Position numbers and translations under genes: made by a program | The notes under the pieces: model-generated | The model's input: the letters and a program-made list of their open reading frames with translations, nothing else | The model's database searches: none | What the model was told of the DNA's origin: nothing | Shown: positions 46,322-55,638 of the stretch, piece after piece | Layout: every line of letters starts with the position of its first letter | How positions within the stretch are numbered: position 1 is the stretch's first letter | Assembly (NCBI GenBank): GCA_964372115.1 | Contig: CAYJPN010000020.1 | Span: 38,599-102,598, forward strand | Source: CG2-30-36-16 sp964372115 | GTDB taxonomy: Bacteria; Bacteroidota; Ignavibacteria; Ignavibacteriales; Ignavibacteriaceae | Length of the DNA stretch: 64,000 nt | Direction: 5' to 3'

Positions 46322-47377
46322 TTATCCGTTATTTACAACCTTTACTTTTTCACCGTCAATCAAGTTTTGATAACCAACCATTATTAATTTGTCCCCCGAC
46401 TTCAAACCGTTTTTTATAGCTACCTGGTTGTCTCTTCTACTTATAATATCAATGTTTCGCATTTTTGCCACCCCGTTTTCTTCAACAAAAACCACATAAC
46501 CAAGATCAGTTTTTTGAACAGTTTCTTCCGGCACAACAATCACTTCTTTTGATTTCAATTTTACAATTTTAATTTCAGCGTTTAGCTGAGGTTTAATTAT
46601 TCTGCCCGGGTTATTCATTTTTATTTCTATAGGGAAAGTACGATTGTCTGCCGATATTGTATTACCGACGTACGATACCTTTTGCATAAATTCTCTCCCG
46701 AGTTCGTTAAAAGTAACAATAGCTTCGTCCCCTATCTTTATTTGATTTATAAAATTTTCAGGTGCACCCACCTCAAGTTTGATGATATCTAAATTAACCA
46801 ATGCAACAATAGAGGTCATCGGAGGAACCATCTCACCAACCTCAAAAAATTTCTGATCCACAATTCCGGAAAAAGGAGCTCTTATAAATGTTTTATCGTA
46901 ACGGCTTTTTATCAAATCGTACTGAGCTTTTGCCCCATCGCGGTCGTATTTAGCATTTAGGTATTGAATTTCGCTCGAAACATTCTGGTTATATATTTGT
47001 TCTTGCTTTTTGTAATTTGTTTCGGTTCTGTCATATTGCACTTTTGCTGCATCTAATTGAGCTTTTAGAACATCATTATTTATTTCAACAATTACATCAC
47101 CTTCTCGCACATAATCCCCTTTTTGTTTTTTGAATTCTTTTATTTTACCGCCTTCTTCTGCGGCAAGGTTTGCCTGCTGATTTGCCTTGGCTATACCAAT
47201 CAGCGATATAAAATCTTCAAAAGGCTGCGCAATCATTTCTTTTGTTTGAACGTACGCGTACTGCGTATCGTCTTTTACTTTATTCTGGCTTCCCTCCGAA
47301 TCACTGCATGCGATAAATATAAATGGGGTTAATATTAAAAATCCAATTGCAAATATTTTTATAAAATAGTGTTTCAT
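46322..47377 (-). CDS. RND periplasmic adaptor (membrane fusion) lipoprotein
   Basis: Bridges the RND pump and the TolC channel. N-terminal lipobox FIAC gives Cys near residue 24. The split barrel-sandwich domain has QQANLAAEEGGKIKEF, KKQKGDYVREGDVIVEINND, a coiled-coil hairpin (about 105-160) and the second half FIRAPFSGIVDQKFFEVGEMV. A beta-barrel domain with GDEAIVTFNELG follows and a membrane-proximal domain ends NGLKSGDKLIMVGYQNL. 351 residues is normal. It starts 15 bases after the TolC gene and its stop is three bases before the pump start. Confidence 0.93.
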   Translation of the reverse strand: MKHYFIKIFAIGFLILTPFIFIACSDSEGSQNKVKDDTQYAYVQTKEMIAQPFEDFISLIGIAKANQQANLAAEEGGKIKEFKKQKGDYVREGDVIVEINNDVLKAQLDAAKVQYDRTETNYKKQEQIYNQNVSSEIQYLNAKYDRDGAKAQYDLIKSRYDKTFIRAPFSGIVDQKFFEVGEMVPPMTSIVALVNLDIIKLEVGAPENFINQIKIGDEAIVTFNELGREFMQKVSYVGNTISADNRTFPIEIKMNNPGRIIKPQLNAEIKIVKLKSKEVIVVPEETVQKTDLGYVVFVEENGVAKMRNIDIISRRDNQVAIKNGLKSGDKLIMVGYQNLIDGEKVKVVNNG

Positions 47378-47392
47378 TTATTTTCCAATTTA

Positions 47393-48721
47393 TTAGTTAA
47401 TTAATGATTCTGGCTGTTTATTTAACAGTTGATCGAGCATTGCGTGATAGATATAATAATCATACACACTCGAATAATAATTTACCTGTGAACGCGTAAG
47501 AGAGACCATTGCGTCCACTACCTCAAGCTGCGTTCCGAGACCTGTTTTATATCGTTTCGATGCAATATCATATCCAAGCTGGGCTTCTTTAATAGTAGCA
47601 TTATAAGCATCAAGTTTTTCCCTTGTTTGGTTTATGTTTAGGAGTACTTCCTCAAGCTGGTTTTTCATTACATCGAGAATTTTAGTGTACTGCTCCTCTG
47701 ATTTATGCTGATCAATTTGAGCTTGCTCTACTTTTGAACTTGTTTGAAAACCGTTAAAAATTGGCACTTTTAAATTTAGTCCGATATAAACGCTATTTTT
47801 ATATCGCCAATCGCTAAAAGCTCTTCCGTCATTTTCCTGTGCCTGGGTTTGCCAGTTACTCGTAAAATACAATTCAGGAAAATGTTTTGAAAATTCATAT
47901 GAAACAGCGTCTTTTTGCATCTCATTTTGTAGTTCGAGCTGTTTTATGGCGCCGTTTTTTTCAACCATAATATTAACTGCATCTTCAAAACCAGAGGCAT
48001 TTATTTCACGGAGATTTAAAGAATCTTTAATTTTTACTTCTTTGCCGCGTGGAATACCTGTTACAAGTCGCAATAAGTTTTTTGCAACTTCATAAGAATT
48101 TTTTGATTGCTGTACTTCCGGTATTAAATTTTGAACCTGAACTTTTGCTCGAACAAAATCGTATTCGGGAACGGCACCCACTTTATACATTTTTTCGGTG
48201 TTTGATAAATTATCTTCCGCAAGTTGCAGACTTTCTTTTGTTAATTTTAGCACCTCTCCGGAAAGGAGCACTGAGTAATAAGCCCTCTTAACATTCACAA
48301 CCATCTCGGCTTTTGTGGCAGTGTACATTTGTTCATTTATTTCAGCGTATGTTCTAGCAATCCGAACTGCAAGAAAAACTGCACCGGTAAATAATGGCTG
48401 CTGAAGGTTTGCGCCAATTGTCATTGTATTTTGAGTCCCTGATGGGAAAGAACCGGAGAAAAATGGTGTTTCGAGATAAAACTGGCTTTGCTTTAACGCG
48501 CGTGAATAGTGTACGCTACCTGTTATATTAGGAAGCACCGCCGAACCCCAGGCTTCGTTAACCTTTTCTTCTGCTTTATCCTTTTCGAACTTTGCAAGTT
48601 TTAAATCGTGATTGTTTTCAAGCGCTAATTTTATACTTTCGTTTAAGTTTATTTGCATTGTATCCTGTGCAAATAAATCAACAACACCAAAAATTATTAG
48701 AATTATAACTATACTTTTCAT
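47393..48721 (-). CDS. TolC-family outer membrane efflux protein
   Basis: Outer-membrane channel subunit. Signal peptide at about 1-18 (FGVVDLFAQ). Two repeats of long helices and beta hairpins: SIKLALENNHDLKLAKFEKDKAEEKVNEA-type (first 20 shown only as SIKLALENNHDLKLA), AYYSVLLSGEVLKLTKES, NTEKMYKVGAVPEYDFVRAK and the matching second half DIASKRYKTGLGTQLEVVDA. 442 residues is typical. The start overlaps the TetR stop by four bases. It should form the trimer that exports the RND substrates outward. Confidence 0.93.
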   Translation of the reverse strand: MKSIVIILIIFGVVDLFAQDTMQINLNESIKLALENNHDLKLAKFEKDKAEEKVNEAWGSAVLPNITGSVHYSRALKQSQFYLETPFFSGSFPSGTQNTMTIGANLQQPLFTGAVFLAVRIARTYAEINEQMYTATKAEMVVNVKRAYYSVLLSGEVLKLTKESLQLAEDNLSNTEKMYKVGAVPEYDFVRAKVQVQNLIPEVQQSKNSYEVAKNLLRLVTGIPRGKEVKIKDSLNLREINASGFEDAVNIMVEKNGAIKQLELQNEMQKDAVSYEFSKHFPELYFTSNWQTQAQENDGRAFSDWRYKNSVYIGLNLKVPIFNGFQTSSKVEQAQIDQHKSEEQYTKILDVMKNQLEEVLLNINQTREKLDAYNATIKEAQLGYDIASKRYKTGLGTQLEVVDAMVSLTRSQVNYYSSVYDYYIYHAMLDQLLNKQPESLIN

Positions 48722-49350
48722 TTATCCTCGTTCTTCATTAATAAGCCATCAAACAAAATTGAAAGAAGAAAGGTTGCTTCTTCTGCATCCTCAAATTTAA
48801 ATTTCGGGCACGACACCATAAAATGCATGTATGAAAAAATAAAGTGATCGTAAAATGCCGCAAGTTTCAAAGGATCATAATTTTTAATTTCTTTGTCGGC
48901 AATTCCCTTTTTAATTCTATCGACAAAAGTAGTTCTAATCTGCTCATACTTTGCTATCATTAAACTTCGATCTGCTATCAAATAATCTGTATTTAAGTGG
49001 GCAATTTCACGCACAAATAATAAAAATGAACTACTGTTTTGTAGACAATAATTCAGAAAACCTTTTGTATAGCTTTCTAAAAACATTTTTGCATTCTCAG
49101 ATTCACTATCCACTCTTTTAACTAATTCAATATTGAAGTTAAGCACATCTTCAATTAACGCGCTGTAAATTTCTTCTTTTCCATTAAAATAATTGTAAAG
49201 AGTACCTTTCCCGAACTCCGCTTCGCCCGCAATTTCTTCCAGGGTTGCGGCGCTAAACCCTTTTTCTGCAAAGATTTTTACTGCGGCGTCCATTATTTCT
49301 TTCCGCTTAAAAATGCGTTCGCGCTCTTTTCTATTTAGATTATTTTCCAA
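48718..49350 (-). CDS. TetR/AcrR-family transcriptional regulator
   Basis: N-terminal helix-turn-helix (about residues 15-60): IMDAAVKIFAEKGFSAATLEEIA, GKGTLYNYFNGKEEIYSAL carries the usual TetR signature. The C-terminal ligand-binding part is all helical. 210 residues. It is the first gene of the efflux operon and overlaps the TolC gene by four bases, so it most likely represses its own operon and is released by a pump substrate; the ligand is unknown. I do not see a clear palindromic operator in the 220 bases upstream. Confidence 0.9.
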   Translation of the reverse strand: MENNLNRKERERIFKRKEIMDAAVKIFAEKGFSAATLEEIAGEAEFGKGTLYNYFNGKEEIYSALIEDVLNFNIELVKRVDSESENAKMFLESYTKGFLNYCLQNSSSFLLFVREIAHLNTDYLIADRSLMIAKYEQIRTTFVDRIKKGIADKEIKNYDPLKLAAFYDHFIFSYMHFMVSCPKFKFEDAEEATFLLSILFDGLLMKNEDK

Positions 49351-49524
49351 TGATGACTCGTCGTCCTATATTGTGACTATAAATTCGGATGCGAAACTAC
49401 TAATTCATAAACAATATCGCAAGCCATAAATGTTTAATATTTATAAAAATAGATGAGAGGCAATTATATGGTATAGAGGGAGATTAAAAATTTGCTAAGG
49501 GTACAGAAGCACAATTAAAATTAT

Positions 49525-49556
49525 CAAAAAAAAAGCGCTCGATGAGCGCTTTTTTA
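49525..49556 (-). terminator. Intrinsic terminator after tonB
   Basis: AGCGCTC (49534-49540), GAT loop and GAGCGCT (49544-49550) form a perfect seven-pair stem. On the minus strand the stem is followed by nine T, and by A-tract complement on the other side, so it can act in both directions. It lies 15 bases after the tonB stop. Confidence 0.85.
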
Positions 49557-49570
49557 TCATATAAAATTAT

Positions 49571-50227
49571 TTACTGAAGTCTGAAGACAATTGGAATCAT
49601 AACCTGCACTTTTACAGGTTTTCCTCTTTGTTTTCCGGGCTTAAATTTTGTCTGACGAACAGCGCCAACAGCCGCTTCATCAAGACCTGCACCCAAACCT
49701 TTTGCAACTTCAACTTTTGTCACATTTCCTTTTTCATCAACAAATGCTAAAACGTAAACTTTACCTTCAACACCGGCACGCTTAGCAATTTCAGGATATA
49801 CTATTTTACTTTGAATAGCGGCAATCCCGCCAATTGGCTCAGGCATTTCTTCAACCGCGACAAAATAAACAGGTTCTTCTTCAACTATTTTTTTGTCTTC
49901 TTTTGGTGGAGGAGGCGCCTCAACCTGCTTAGTGAAGTCGATTTCAGTATCCCCAATTTCAATATCTTCTAAAACATCATCCGAAGGAGCTTCTATCGGA
50001 ATCGGAGGTTTTGGAGGCGGAGGCGGTCTGTTTTCCTGTTTCGTTTGCTGTATGTCTTCTACTTTAAATAGTTCTTGTGGACCTTCAGATTTAATTGTCT
50101 TAGACTGAAAATTCGGGAAAAATTTGAAAGCGACAATTAAAAACAATAAAGAGATTATTAAACTTATCTCAAAAATTTTTTTGTATGCGCGCCTCAAGTC
50201 TGCTTTTGGATTTTTTCTGAGTGCCAT
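49571..50227 (-). CDS. tonB: TonB-family energy transducer
   Basis: Links inner-membrane proton energy to outer-membrane receptors. One N-terminal helix (about 20-40), then a Pro-rich periplasmic spacer (RPPPPPKPPIP and EAPPPPKED) and a C-terminal TonB domain with YPEIAKRAGVEGKVYVLAFV, GLDEAAVGAVRQTKFKPG and VQVMIPIVFRLQ. I start at the ATG at 50227 because GGAGGAGA lies just before it; the longer frame has no ribosome site. 218 residues. No exbB/exbD or TonB-dependent receptor is next to it. A terminator follows directly, so it is a single-gene unit. Confidence 0.9.
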   Translation of the reverse strand: MALRKNPKADLRRAYKKIFEISLIISLLFLIVAFKFFPNFQSKTIKSEGPQELFKVEDIQQTKQENRPPPPPKPPIPIEAPSDDVLEDIEIGDTEIDFTKQVEAPPPPKEDKKIVEEEPVYFVAVEEMPEPIGGIAAIQSKIVYPEIAKRAGVEGKVYVLAFVDEKGNVTKVEVAKGLGAGLDEAAVGAVRQTKFKPGKQRGKPVKVQVMIPIVFRLQ

Positions 50228-50399
50228 ATAACATCTCCTCCAGAGATTTTTTATGATAGTGAAGTTAACAAATGATGTTACTTCTGTCAATAAAGATTTT
50301 AATATCTAAATTCTTTTACCTATTGAAAAGAATATTGTTCCGTTGACTTGAATATTTTTTTTAATTACCACACAAAATATAAAAAAATAATTCAACTAT

Positions 50400-50804
50400 T
50401 TAATTATTTATTTTTGCCGGGATGAAAATTTTTATGATAATTTTAATGAGCAGTATACCGGCAATCGCACCAATTAGGTCAGCGGACATATCTTGGACAT
50501 CACATTGCCTGCCCGGGATAAATAATTGGTGAATTTCATCAACTACCGCATAGACTAAAGCAATTAAAACAGCCGAAATTGAATAATTAATTTTTAACAG
50601 TTTATACTTATCCTGCACATAAAGAGTAAAACTCAAAAGAAAACCAAGTCCTAAAAAAGCAAGGAAATGTTCAACCTTGTCATTAATTGATGTTTTAGGT
50701 AAACTTTTTGCCGGGAGCGACGTAGCGATGACTAAAGCAATCCAATAAACTGCAAGCGGTATATACACAAGGTAAACTTTATTTTCTACTATTTTTTTAA
50801 ACAA
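50400..50804 (-). CDS. VanZ-like family membrane protein
   Basis: Four hydrophobic segments in 134 residues. The VanZ-like signature is visible: PKTSINDKVEHFLAFLGLG near residue 40 and VYAVVDEIHQLFIPGRQC with DVQDMSADLIGAIAGI near the end, where the acidic and His residues are conserved in the family. Family members raise teicoplanin tolerance in some hosts, otherwise the function is unknown. Its start overlaps the upstream NAD(P)HX repair gene by eight bases. Confidence 0.8.
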   Translation of the reverse strand: MFKKIVENKVYLVYIPLAVYWIALVIATSLPAKSLPKTSINDKVEHFLAFLGLGFLLSFTLYVQDKYKLLKINYSISAVLIALVYAVVDEIHQLFIPGRQCDVQDMSADLIGAIAGILLIKIIIKIFIPAKINN

Positions 50805-52356
50805 ATGATTTCCTCAAGAACTGAAATCCTCGATGCAAGTTCAGCAGAATATCTTCCGCAGTATAACTATATTCTGTAAAATCATTTGCTAATATGTCAG
50901 CAGTTAGGCTATGGAGATAAACACCGGCTACTACAGCCTGCTCAATATCATAATGCTGCGCTAAAAGACCGGCTATAACACCCGTTAAAACATCACCCGT
51001 GCCAAATTTAGCCAACCCTGCATTACCGACAGTGTTAACTAATGCGTCACCTTCGGGTGTATATATAATTGTGGGAGCGCCTTTTAAAACAAGATAACAA
51101 CCGTTTTCTTCCGCAAAGTTTTTGCCATAGAAAAGCAAGTCTTTTTGGAGCTCAGCGAGTTTAATGTTTAAGATATTTGCAAATTCTCCATGATGTGGCG
51201 TTAAAACTAATCCTGATAAATCTAATTCTTTATACCTGTTATTCCCCATTGCAAACAATCCATCTGCATCAATTACCATATTATTGTTTGTTCGACTCTT
51301 GATTAATTCTATTATAGCTTCAATTGTTGCATCCTCTCTGCCAAGCCCGGGACCAATAGCTACAACATCTGCCCATTCAATTCGTTCTTCAAGTTCGGAT
51401 AGATTATCTTCAATAATATATTCAAGTCCTTTATCATCATAAGTTTGAACAACAACTTCAATCAATTTTGGGTGAATAATATTTTTTATAGTTGAGGGAA
51501 ATGCAAGAATTGAAGCTCCGGCACCGGCTCTTAAAACCGCTTGAGATGTTAATGCCGCTGCTCCGGGGTACTTTCCGCTGCCCGCTATTGTAAGTACTTT
51601 ACCTGCGGAATATTTATGAATAGTTTTTCCCTTTTTCGGCAAAGAAACATATGCATCCTCAGGTTCAATTAAGTACGAGTCCAGTTCAAATTTATCGTAT
51701 AATTTTGGACTGACTCCTATATTTCCTTTAACAATTTCACCTGTAAACTCAGGACTGTTTCCAACATACAAACCTTTTTTTAATTCACCAAGTGTTATAG
51801 AAAGATCTGCACGGAAGGCTTCTTTTGTATACCCGGTATTTGCATTCAAACCGGTTGGAATATCAATTGCGACTTTGTAACAGTCGTACCCGTTTAATTT
51901 TTTTATTATTGATGTGTAAGGTTCTTTTAAATCTCCAGTTGCCCCGCTGCCGAGTAATGCATCAAAAATAATATCGCACGACTGCAAATTTTTTAAGTCA
52001 TTCGTAGATTTATATTTTTTTAGCGTAACTAATTTATCAACTTTTGAAATGTTTTTAATGATATTGAAGTTAGTTAAACAATCACCTTGAAACGCATTTT
52101 CTTCCCCGGCATAAACAACAAAAACTTCGTATCCGTTATTATAAAAGTGACGCGCAGCGGCAAAACCGTCACCGCCATTGTTCCCCTTTCCACACACAAA
52201 TCCCACTTTATTTAACGGGAAGGTTATTTTTGAAAGCGTGAGATTGAAAATTTGGAGAGAAGCATTTTCCATTAGCAATATTCCGGGAATCTTTAATTCC
52301 CGTATTGCGTAATCATCTATTTCCCGAATTTCTTTTGTGGAGTATAGGGGTATCAT
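50797..52356 (-). CDS. nnr: Bifunctional NAD(P)H-hydrate epimerase/dehydratase
   Basis: Repairs hydrated NADH and NADPH. The N-terminal YjeF-N epimerase domain (about 1-215) has GNNGGDGFAAARHFYNNG, FDALLGSGATGDLK and AIDIPTGLNANTG. The C-terminal ADP-dependent dehydratase (about 230-519) has HKYSAGKVLTIAGSGKYPGAA, IGPGLGRE, LTPHHGEFA, LKGAPTII and the ribokinase-like GNAGLAKFGTGDVLTG. 519 residues is full length. It is 46 bases beyond nuoN and may be the tail of the complex I operon, a sensible partner for an NADH-using system. Confidence 0.93.
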   Translation of the reverse strand: MIPLYSTKEIREIDDYAIRELKIPGILLMENASLQIFNLTLSKITFPLNKVGFVCGKGNNGGDGFAAARHFYNNGYEVFVVYAGEENAFQGDCLTNFNIIKNISKVDKLVTLKKYKSTNDLKNLQSCDIIFDALLGSGATGDLKEPYTSIIKKLNGYDCYKVAIDIPTGLNANTGYTKEAFRADLSITLGELKKGLYVGNSPEFTGEIVKGNIGVSPKLYDKFELDSYLIEPEDAYVSLPKKGKTIHKYSAGKVLTIAGSGKYPGAAALTSQAVLRAGAGASILAFPSTIKNIIHPKLIEVVVQTYDDKGLEYIIEDNLSELEERIEWADVVAIGPGLGREDATIEAIIELIKSRTNNNMVIDADGLFAMGNNRYKELDLSGLVLTPHHGEFANILNIKLAELQKDLLFYGKNFAEENGCYLVLKGAPTIIYTPEGDALVNTVGNAGLAKFGTGDVLTGVIAGLLAQHYDIEQAVVAGVYLHSLTADILANDFTEYSYTAEDILLNLHRGFQFLRKSFV

Positions 52357-52402
52357 AACAAATCCTTAGAGTTAATTCTAATTTACAATGCCCCAATTAT
52401 TA

Positions 52403-53830
52403 TTATAAGAAAGAAGTAATCAAATCGATAAATGTACCGGGGGCAATACCAAATACAATTATTAGCAAAACCGAAATGATTACAGCCAGAAGTCCGGTAG
52501 AATTACGCGCAACCACAACATCTTTTTCAGAATCTTTGAAGTACATTAATACAACAATACGAAGATAGAAATAAACACTGATTGCACTTGAAATAACACC
52601 CACAATAGCGAGCCACGTTAAATTTGATTTTATTGCAGCAATAAAAACATAATACTTTCCGAAAAATCCGGCAAAAGGCGGAAGTCCGGCTAATGAAAAC
52701 ATAATAATCGAAAGAAGAGCCGCAAGCATCGGATATTTATGGGCAAGCCCGGCATAAGAATTAATGTCTAAATTTGTTTCATCTTTACCTTCAATTATAG
52801 AAACAATACCGAAAGCGCCGAGATTCATAAAAGTATAAGCAGCAAGATAAAATATGATTCCAGCGACACCCTGATAATTACCTGCAGCTAAACCAATAAC
52901 CATATAACCTGCATGAGCTATTGATGAATACGCAAGCATCCTTTTAATATTGGTTTGCGCAATAGCAACAATACTTCCATACAACATCGATAAGACAGCA
53001 ATTACTGAAAGATACGGTGTAAAAGTATGCGCCCCTCCGGCATTAAACAATGCCCCAAGCGTTATTATAATAGCACTAAACGCCGCCGCTTTGCCTCCCG
53101 TTGAAAACAATCCCGCAACCGTAGTTGCTGAACCCTGATAAACATCCGGTACCCACATATGAAACGGAAACGCAGCAATCTTAAAAGAAAACCCGACAAG
53201 AAAAAGAAGAAAACCCGCCATAAATAAGAAATTAGAATTGAGTCCGGCAAAATTTTCAACAATTACCGGAATTGATGTTGAACCGGCAGAACCGTATATC
53301 AGAGCAATTCCATAAACCAAAAAACCCGTGGCAAAAGCGCCAAGCAAAAAATATTTTAAAGCAGATTCATTGCTTTGAAGTCTTTTGCGGTTTATTCCTG
53401 CAAGAGCATAAAAAGAAACCGACATTAGCTCTAAACCAAGAAAAATTACGAGTAAATCTTTCGCCCCGGATATCAACATCATTCCAAGCACTGAAAGCTG
53501 AACAAGAATATAATATTCGCCGTAGTTTGTTCCGTATTTCTTTATATATTCCATTGAAAGAAGTGTAACTAATGCGGCGCCGAAAGTAAAAATAAAATAA
53601 AAAATATTTACATTACCGCCGAAAGCCATCATGGAGGCAAATACGGATCCCGTTTTTTGCACTGAAATAAGAGCAAAAAAACCAGCCGATAAAAACATTA
53701 CTATCGAAATCCAGGGTTGAGTTTCTTTGCTTTTGGAGGAGTACATTTCAACTATCAGCGAAACCAAGATGCCCGCTGCGATAATTAATAACGGTAAAAT
53801 ATTATATAATTCTTGAAAGTTGTTTATCAT
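52403..53830 (-). CDS. nuoN: NADH-quinone oxidoreductase subunit N
   Basis: Antiporter-like membrane subunit of complex I. About 14 hydrophobic helices; conserved GLELMSVSFYALAG (key Glu of helix 5), KIAAFPFHMWVPDVYQGS with the essential Lys, and NIKRMLAYSSIAHAGYM. 475 residues is normal. It is the last nuo gene of the cluster, two bases after an unknown 120-residue gene. It should form one of the proton-pumping modules with NuoL and NuoM. Confidence 0.95.
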   Translation of the reverse strand: MINNFQELYNILPLLIIAAGILVSLIVEMYSSKSKETQPWISIVMFLSAGFFALISVQKTGSVFASMMAFGGNVNIFYFIFTFGAALVTLLSMEYIKKYGTNYGEYYILVQLSVLGMMLISGAKDLLVIFLGLELMSVSFYALAGINRKRLQSNESALKYFLLGAFATGFLVYGIALIYGSAGSTSIPVIVENFAGLNSNFLFMAGFLLFLVGFSFKIAAFPFHMWVPDVYQGSATTVAGLFSTGGKAAAFSAIIITLGALFNAGGAHTFTPYLSVIAVLSMLYGSIVAIAQTNIKRMLAYSSIAHAGYMVIGLAAGNYQGVAGIIFYLAAYTFMNLGAFGIVSIIEGKDETNLDINSYAGLAHKYPMLAALLSIIMFSLAGLPPFAGFFGKYYVFIAAIKSNLTWLAIVGVISSAISVYFYLRIVVLMYFKDSEKDVVVARNSTGLLAVIISVLLIIVFGIAPGTFIDLITSFL

Positions 53831-53832
53831 AT

Positions 53833-54195
53833 TTACTCTAAAAATAAAATTTCAGCATCAGTTTTTTCAATTACCACTTTATGCTCATCATGAAGATAAA
53901 GCGCTAATTTAATATGATTATTTGTGTCAAAAAGATCATCACCTTTTTCAACAACAACCATTTTTATCGATTCATATTTTGAAACTCCCTGCTTTAATTT
54001 TTCATAATCGCAAAAGTATAAACTTGTAAAAGAATCACTCTCTTCCACAATTACACCTTTAGATGAAGAAGAAAAATTGGTGATGATGTCGGTCTCAATT
54101 ATTACTTTAAGAAAAAAACAATGAAACGGTAATATTACTCTATTTCCGTAAAATAATCCGGTTGCTTTTTTATCTAATGCGTTTGTAATAGTCAT
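53833..54195 (-). CDS. Unknown protein inside the nuo operon
   Basis: A 120-residue soluble protein without membrane segments, placed between the NhaD-like antiporter (three bases away) and nuoN (two bases away). It looks beta-rich: GLFYGNRVILPFHCFFLKVII, then a hinge and KMVVVEKGDDLF, HIKLALYLHDEHKVVIEKTDAEIL. I do not recognise a family and it is not a complex I subunit I know. Spacing makes it an obligate member of the same message. Confidence 0.6.
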   Translation of the reverse strand: MTITNALDKKATGLFYGNRVILPFHCFFLKVIIETDIITNFSSSSKGVIVEESDSFTSLYFCDYEKLKQGVSKYESIKMVVVEKGDDLFDTNNHIKLALYLHDEHKVVIEKTDAEILFLE

Positions 54196-54198
54196 AGC

Positions 54199-55635
54199 TT
54201 AACCTTTTGCATAAAAGAATAATATCCAAATTACAATAAATATTGGAACTAAAATAACAAGCGAATATTTAATTATATAAGTAAAAAAACTCGGCATCTC
54301 AATGCCCGCGCGTTCACAAATCGATTTAACCATAAAATTAGGACCGTTACCAATATAAGTTAACGCCCCAAAAAATACAGCCGCAATGGAAATTGCCTGA
54401 AGATAAATGTCATCGCGAATTACAAATTCTTGCACCTGAGATTTAACATTTATGTCAAGCCCATATTTCCCCATGGCGGCGCTTAAAAAGTTTAAATATG
54501 TCGGGGCATTATCCAAAACACCGGAGAGCAATCCGGTTGCCCAGTAAAACACACCGGCATTTAATTTATCACTAAGAACTCTTGCCTCATAAGCGATTAA
54601 CTGAAGCGCTGGTATCATGGTCAGAAATATACCTATAAATAAAAACGCAACCTCCTTTATAGGTTCAAAATCAAATTCGTTTGCTTTTAGAATTTCCTCA
54701 TCAGCGCTTTTATATGAAAAATAGACTACAGCAAACATAATAATTTCTCTAATGCCGAACGGAAGTCCAAACAATAGATACAAATTCGGAACAAAAGAAA
54801 TTACAGCCGGATCGATAAAAACAGCTAAAACAATGATGAGAAGATACCAGAGATGTTTGTATCCTTTAAATTCAATTTTACCTGAATATATTTTACTGCT
54901 GGTTTCCTTACCCGGGTTACGTATATCAAAAAAATAAAAAACAGTCAATATCATAGCCAGCGCAGGCAGCCAGATATACCAAACATTTTCAATTACCCAG
55001 AAAAACGGCACTCCACGCAAAAATCCAAGGAATAGCGGAGGATCACCGATTGGGGTTAAAGCGCCGCCAATATTACTTACAACAAAAATGAAGAAGATAA
55101 TGTGATACGGTTTTATCCTGTTTTGATTCATCTTCAAATATGGTCTAATCAGCAACATCGAGGCGCCTGTTGTTCCGATAACATTCGATATTACAGCGCC
55201 AAATAGTAAAAATAATACATTAATTAGCGGCGAAGATTTTTTATCAACCTTAATTAATATTCCGCCGGAAGCTACAAACAATGAGCTGAGAAGCGCAATG
55301 AATGATAAATATTCAGCCAGAGTGTGCCTCAAGCTGTGAAGATCGTGCAATACGATTAGATAATAACTCGAAGTAAACAACGCAAGTACAATTGCAATCT
55401 TGGGGTAGTGTTTTTCCCAAAAATGATGATAAAAAAGAGGTCCGGTTGCAATCATTAAAAGTAAAGCTATAAACGGTATAACCATATATGTAGAGGGTAA
55501 CGTATGCTCTACTTGTTCTGTTTTAACGCCGGATGTATCATGCTGTTGATTGCTTGATGCAGCTAAATCACTATTTACAAAGAACAATGTTAGCAGCGTT
55601 AAAACCGCGATGAAGAAAAACTTATTTCTATTCAT
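54199..55635 (-). CDS. NhaD-like sodium/proton antiporter in the complex I operon
   Basis: Ion-transporter-superfamily membrane protein of 478 residues with an N-terminal hydrophobic leader, a His/Gln-rich exposed loop (31-50) and about 11-12 further helices. The signature GGALTPIGDPPLFLGFLRG and the paired GAVISNVIGTTGASMLLIRP match NhaD/ArsB-type antiporters (COG1055-like). TGLLSGVLDNAPTYLNFLSA near residues 375-395 is the matching second half. It lies three bases after nuoM and is followed three bases later by a small unknown gene and nuoN, so it is cotranscribed with complex I and may trade sodium for protons near it. Ion use is inferred. Confidence 0.8.
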   Translation of the reverse strand: MNRNKFFFIAVLTLLTLFFVNSDLAASSNQQHDTSGVKTEQVEHTLPSTYMVIPFIALLLMIATGPLFYHHFWEKHYPKIAIVLALFTSSYYLIVLHDLHSLRHTLAEYLSFIALLSSLFVASGGILIKVDKKSSPLINVLFLLFGAVISNVIGTTGASMLLIRPYLKMNQNRIKPYHIIFFIFVVSNIGGALTPIGDPPLFLGFLRGVPFFWVIENVWYIWLPALAMILTVFYFFDIRNPGKETSSKIYSGKIEFKGYKHLWYLLIIVLAVFIDPAVISFVPNLYLLFGLPFGIREIIMFAVVYFSYKSADEEILKANEFDFEPIKEVAFLFIGIFLTMIPALQLIAYEARVLSDKLNAGVFYWATGLLSGVLDNAPTYLNFLSAAMGKYGLDINVKSQVQEFVIRDDIYLQAISIAAVFFGALTYIGNGPNFMVKSICERAGIEMPSFFTYIIKYSLVILVPIFIVIWILFFYAKG

Positions 55636-55638
55636 ATA

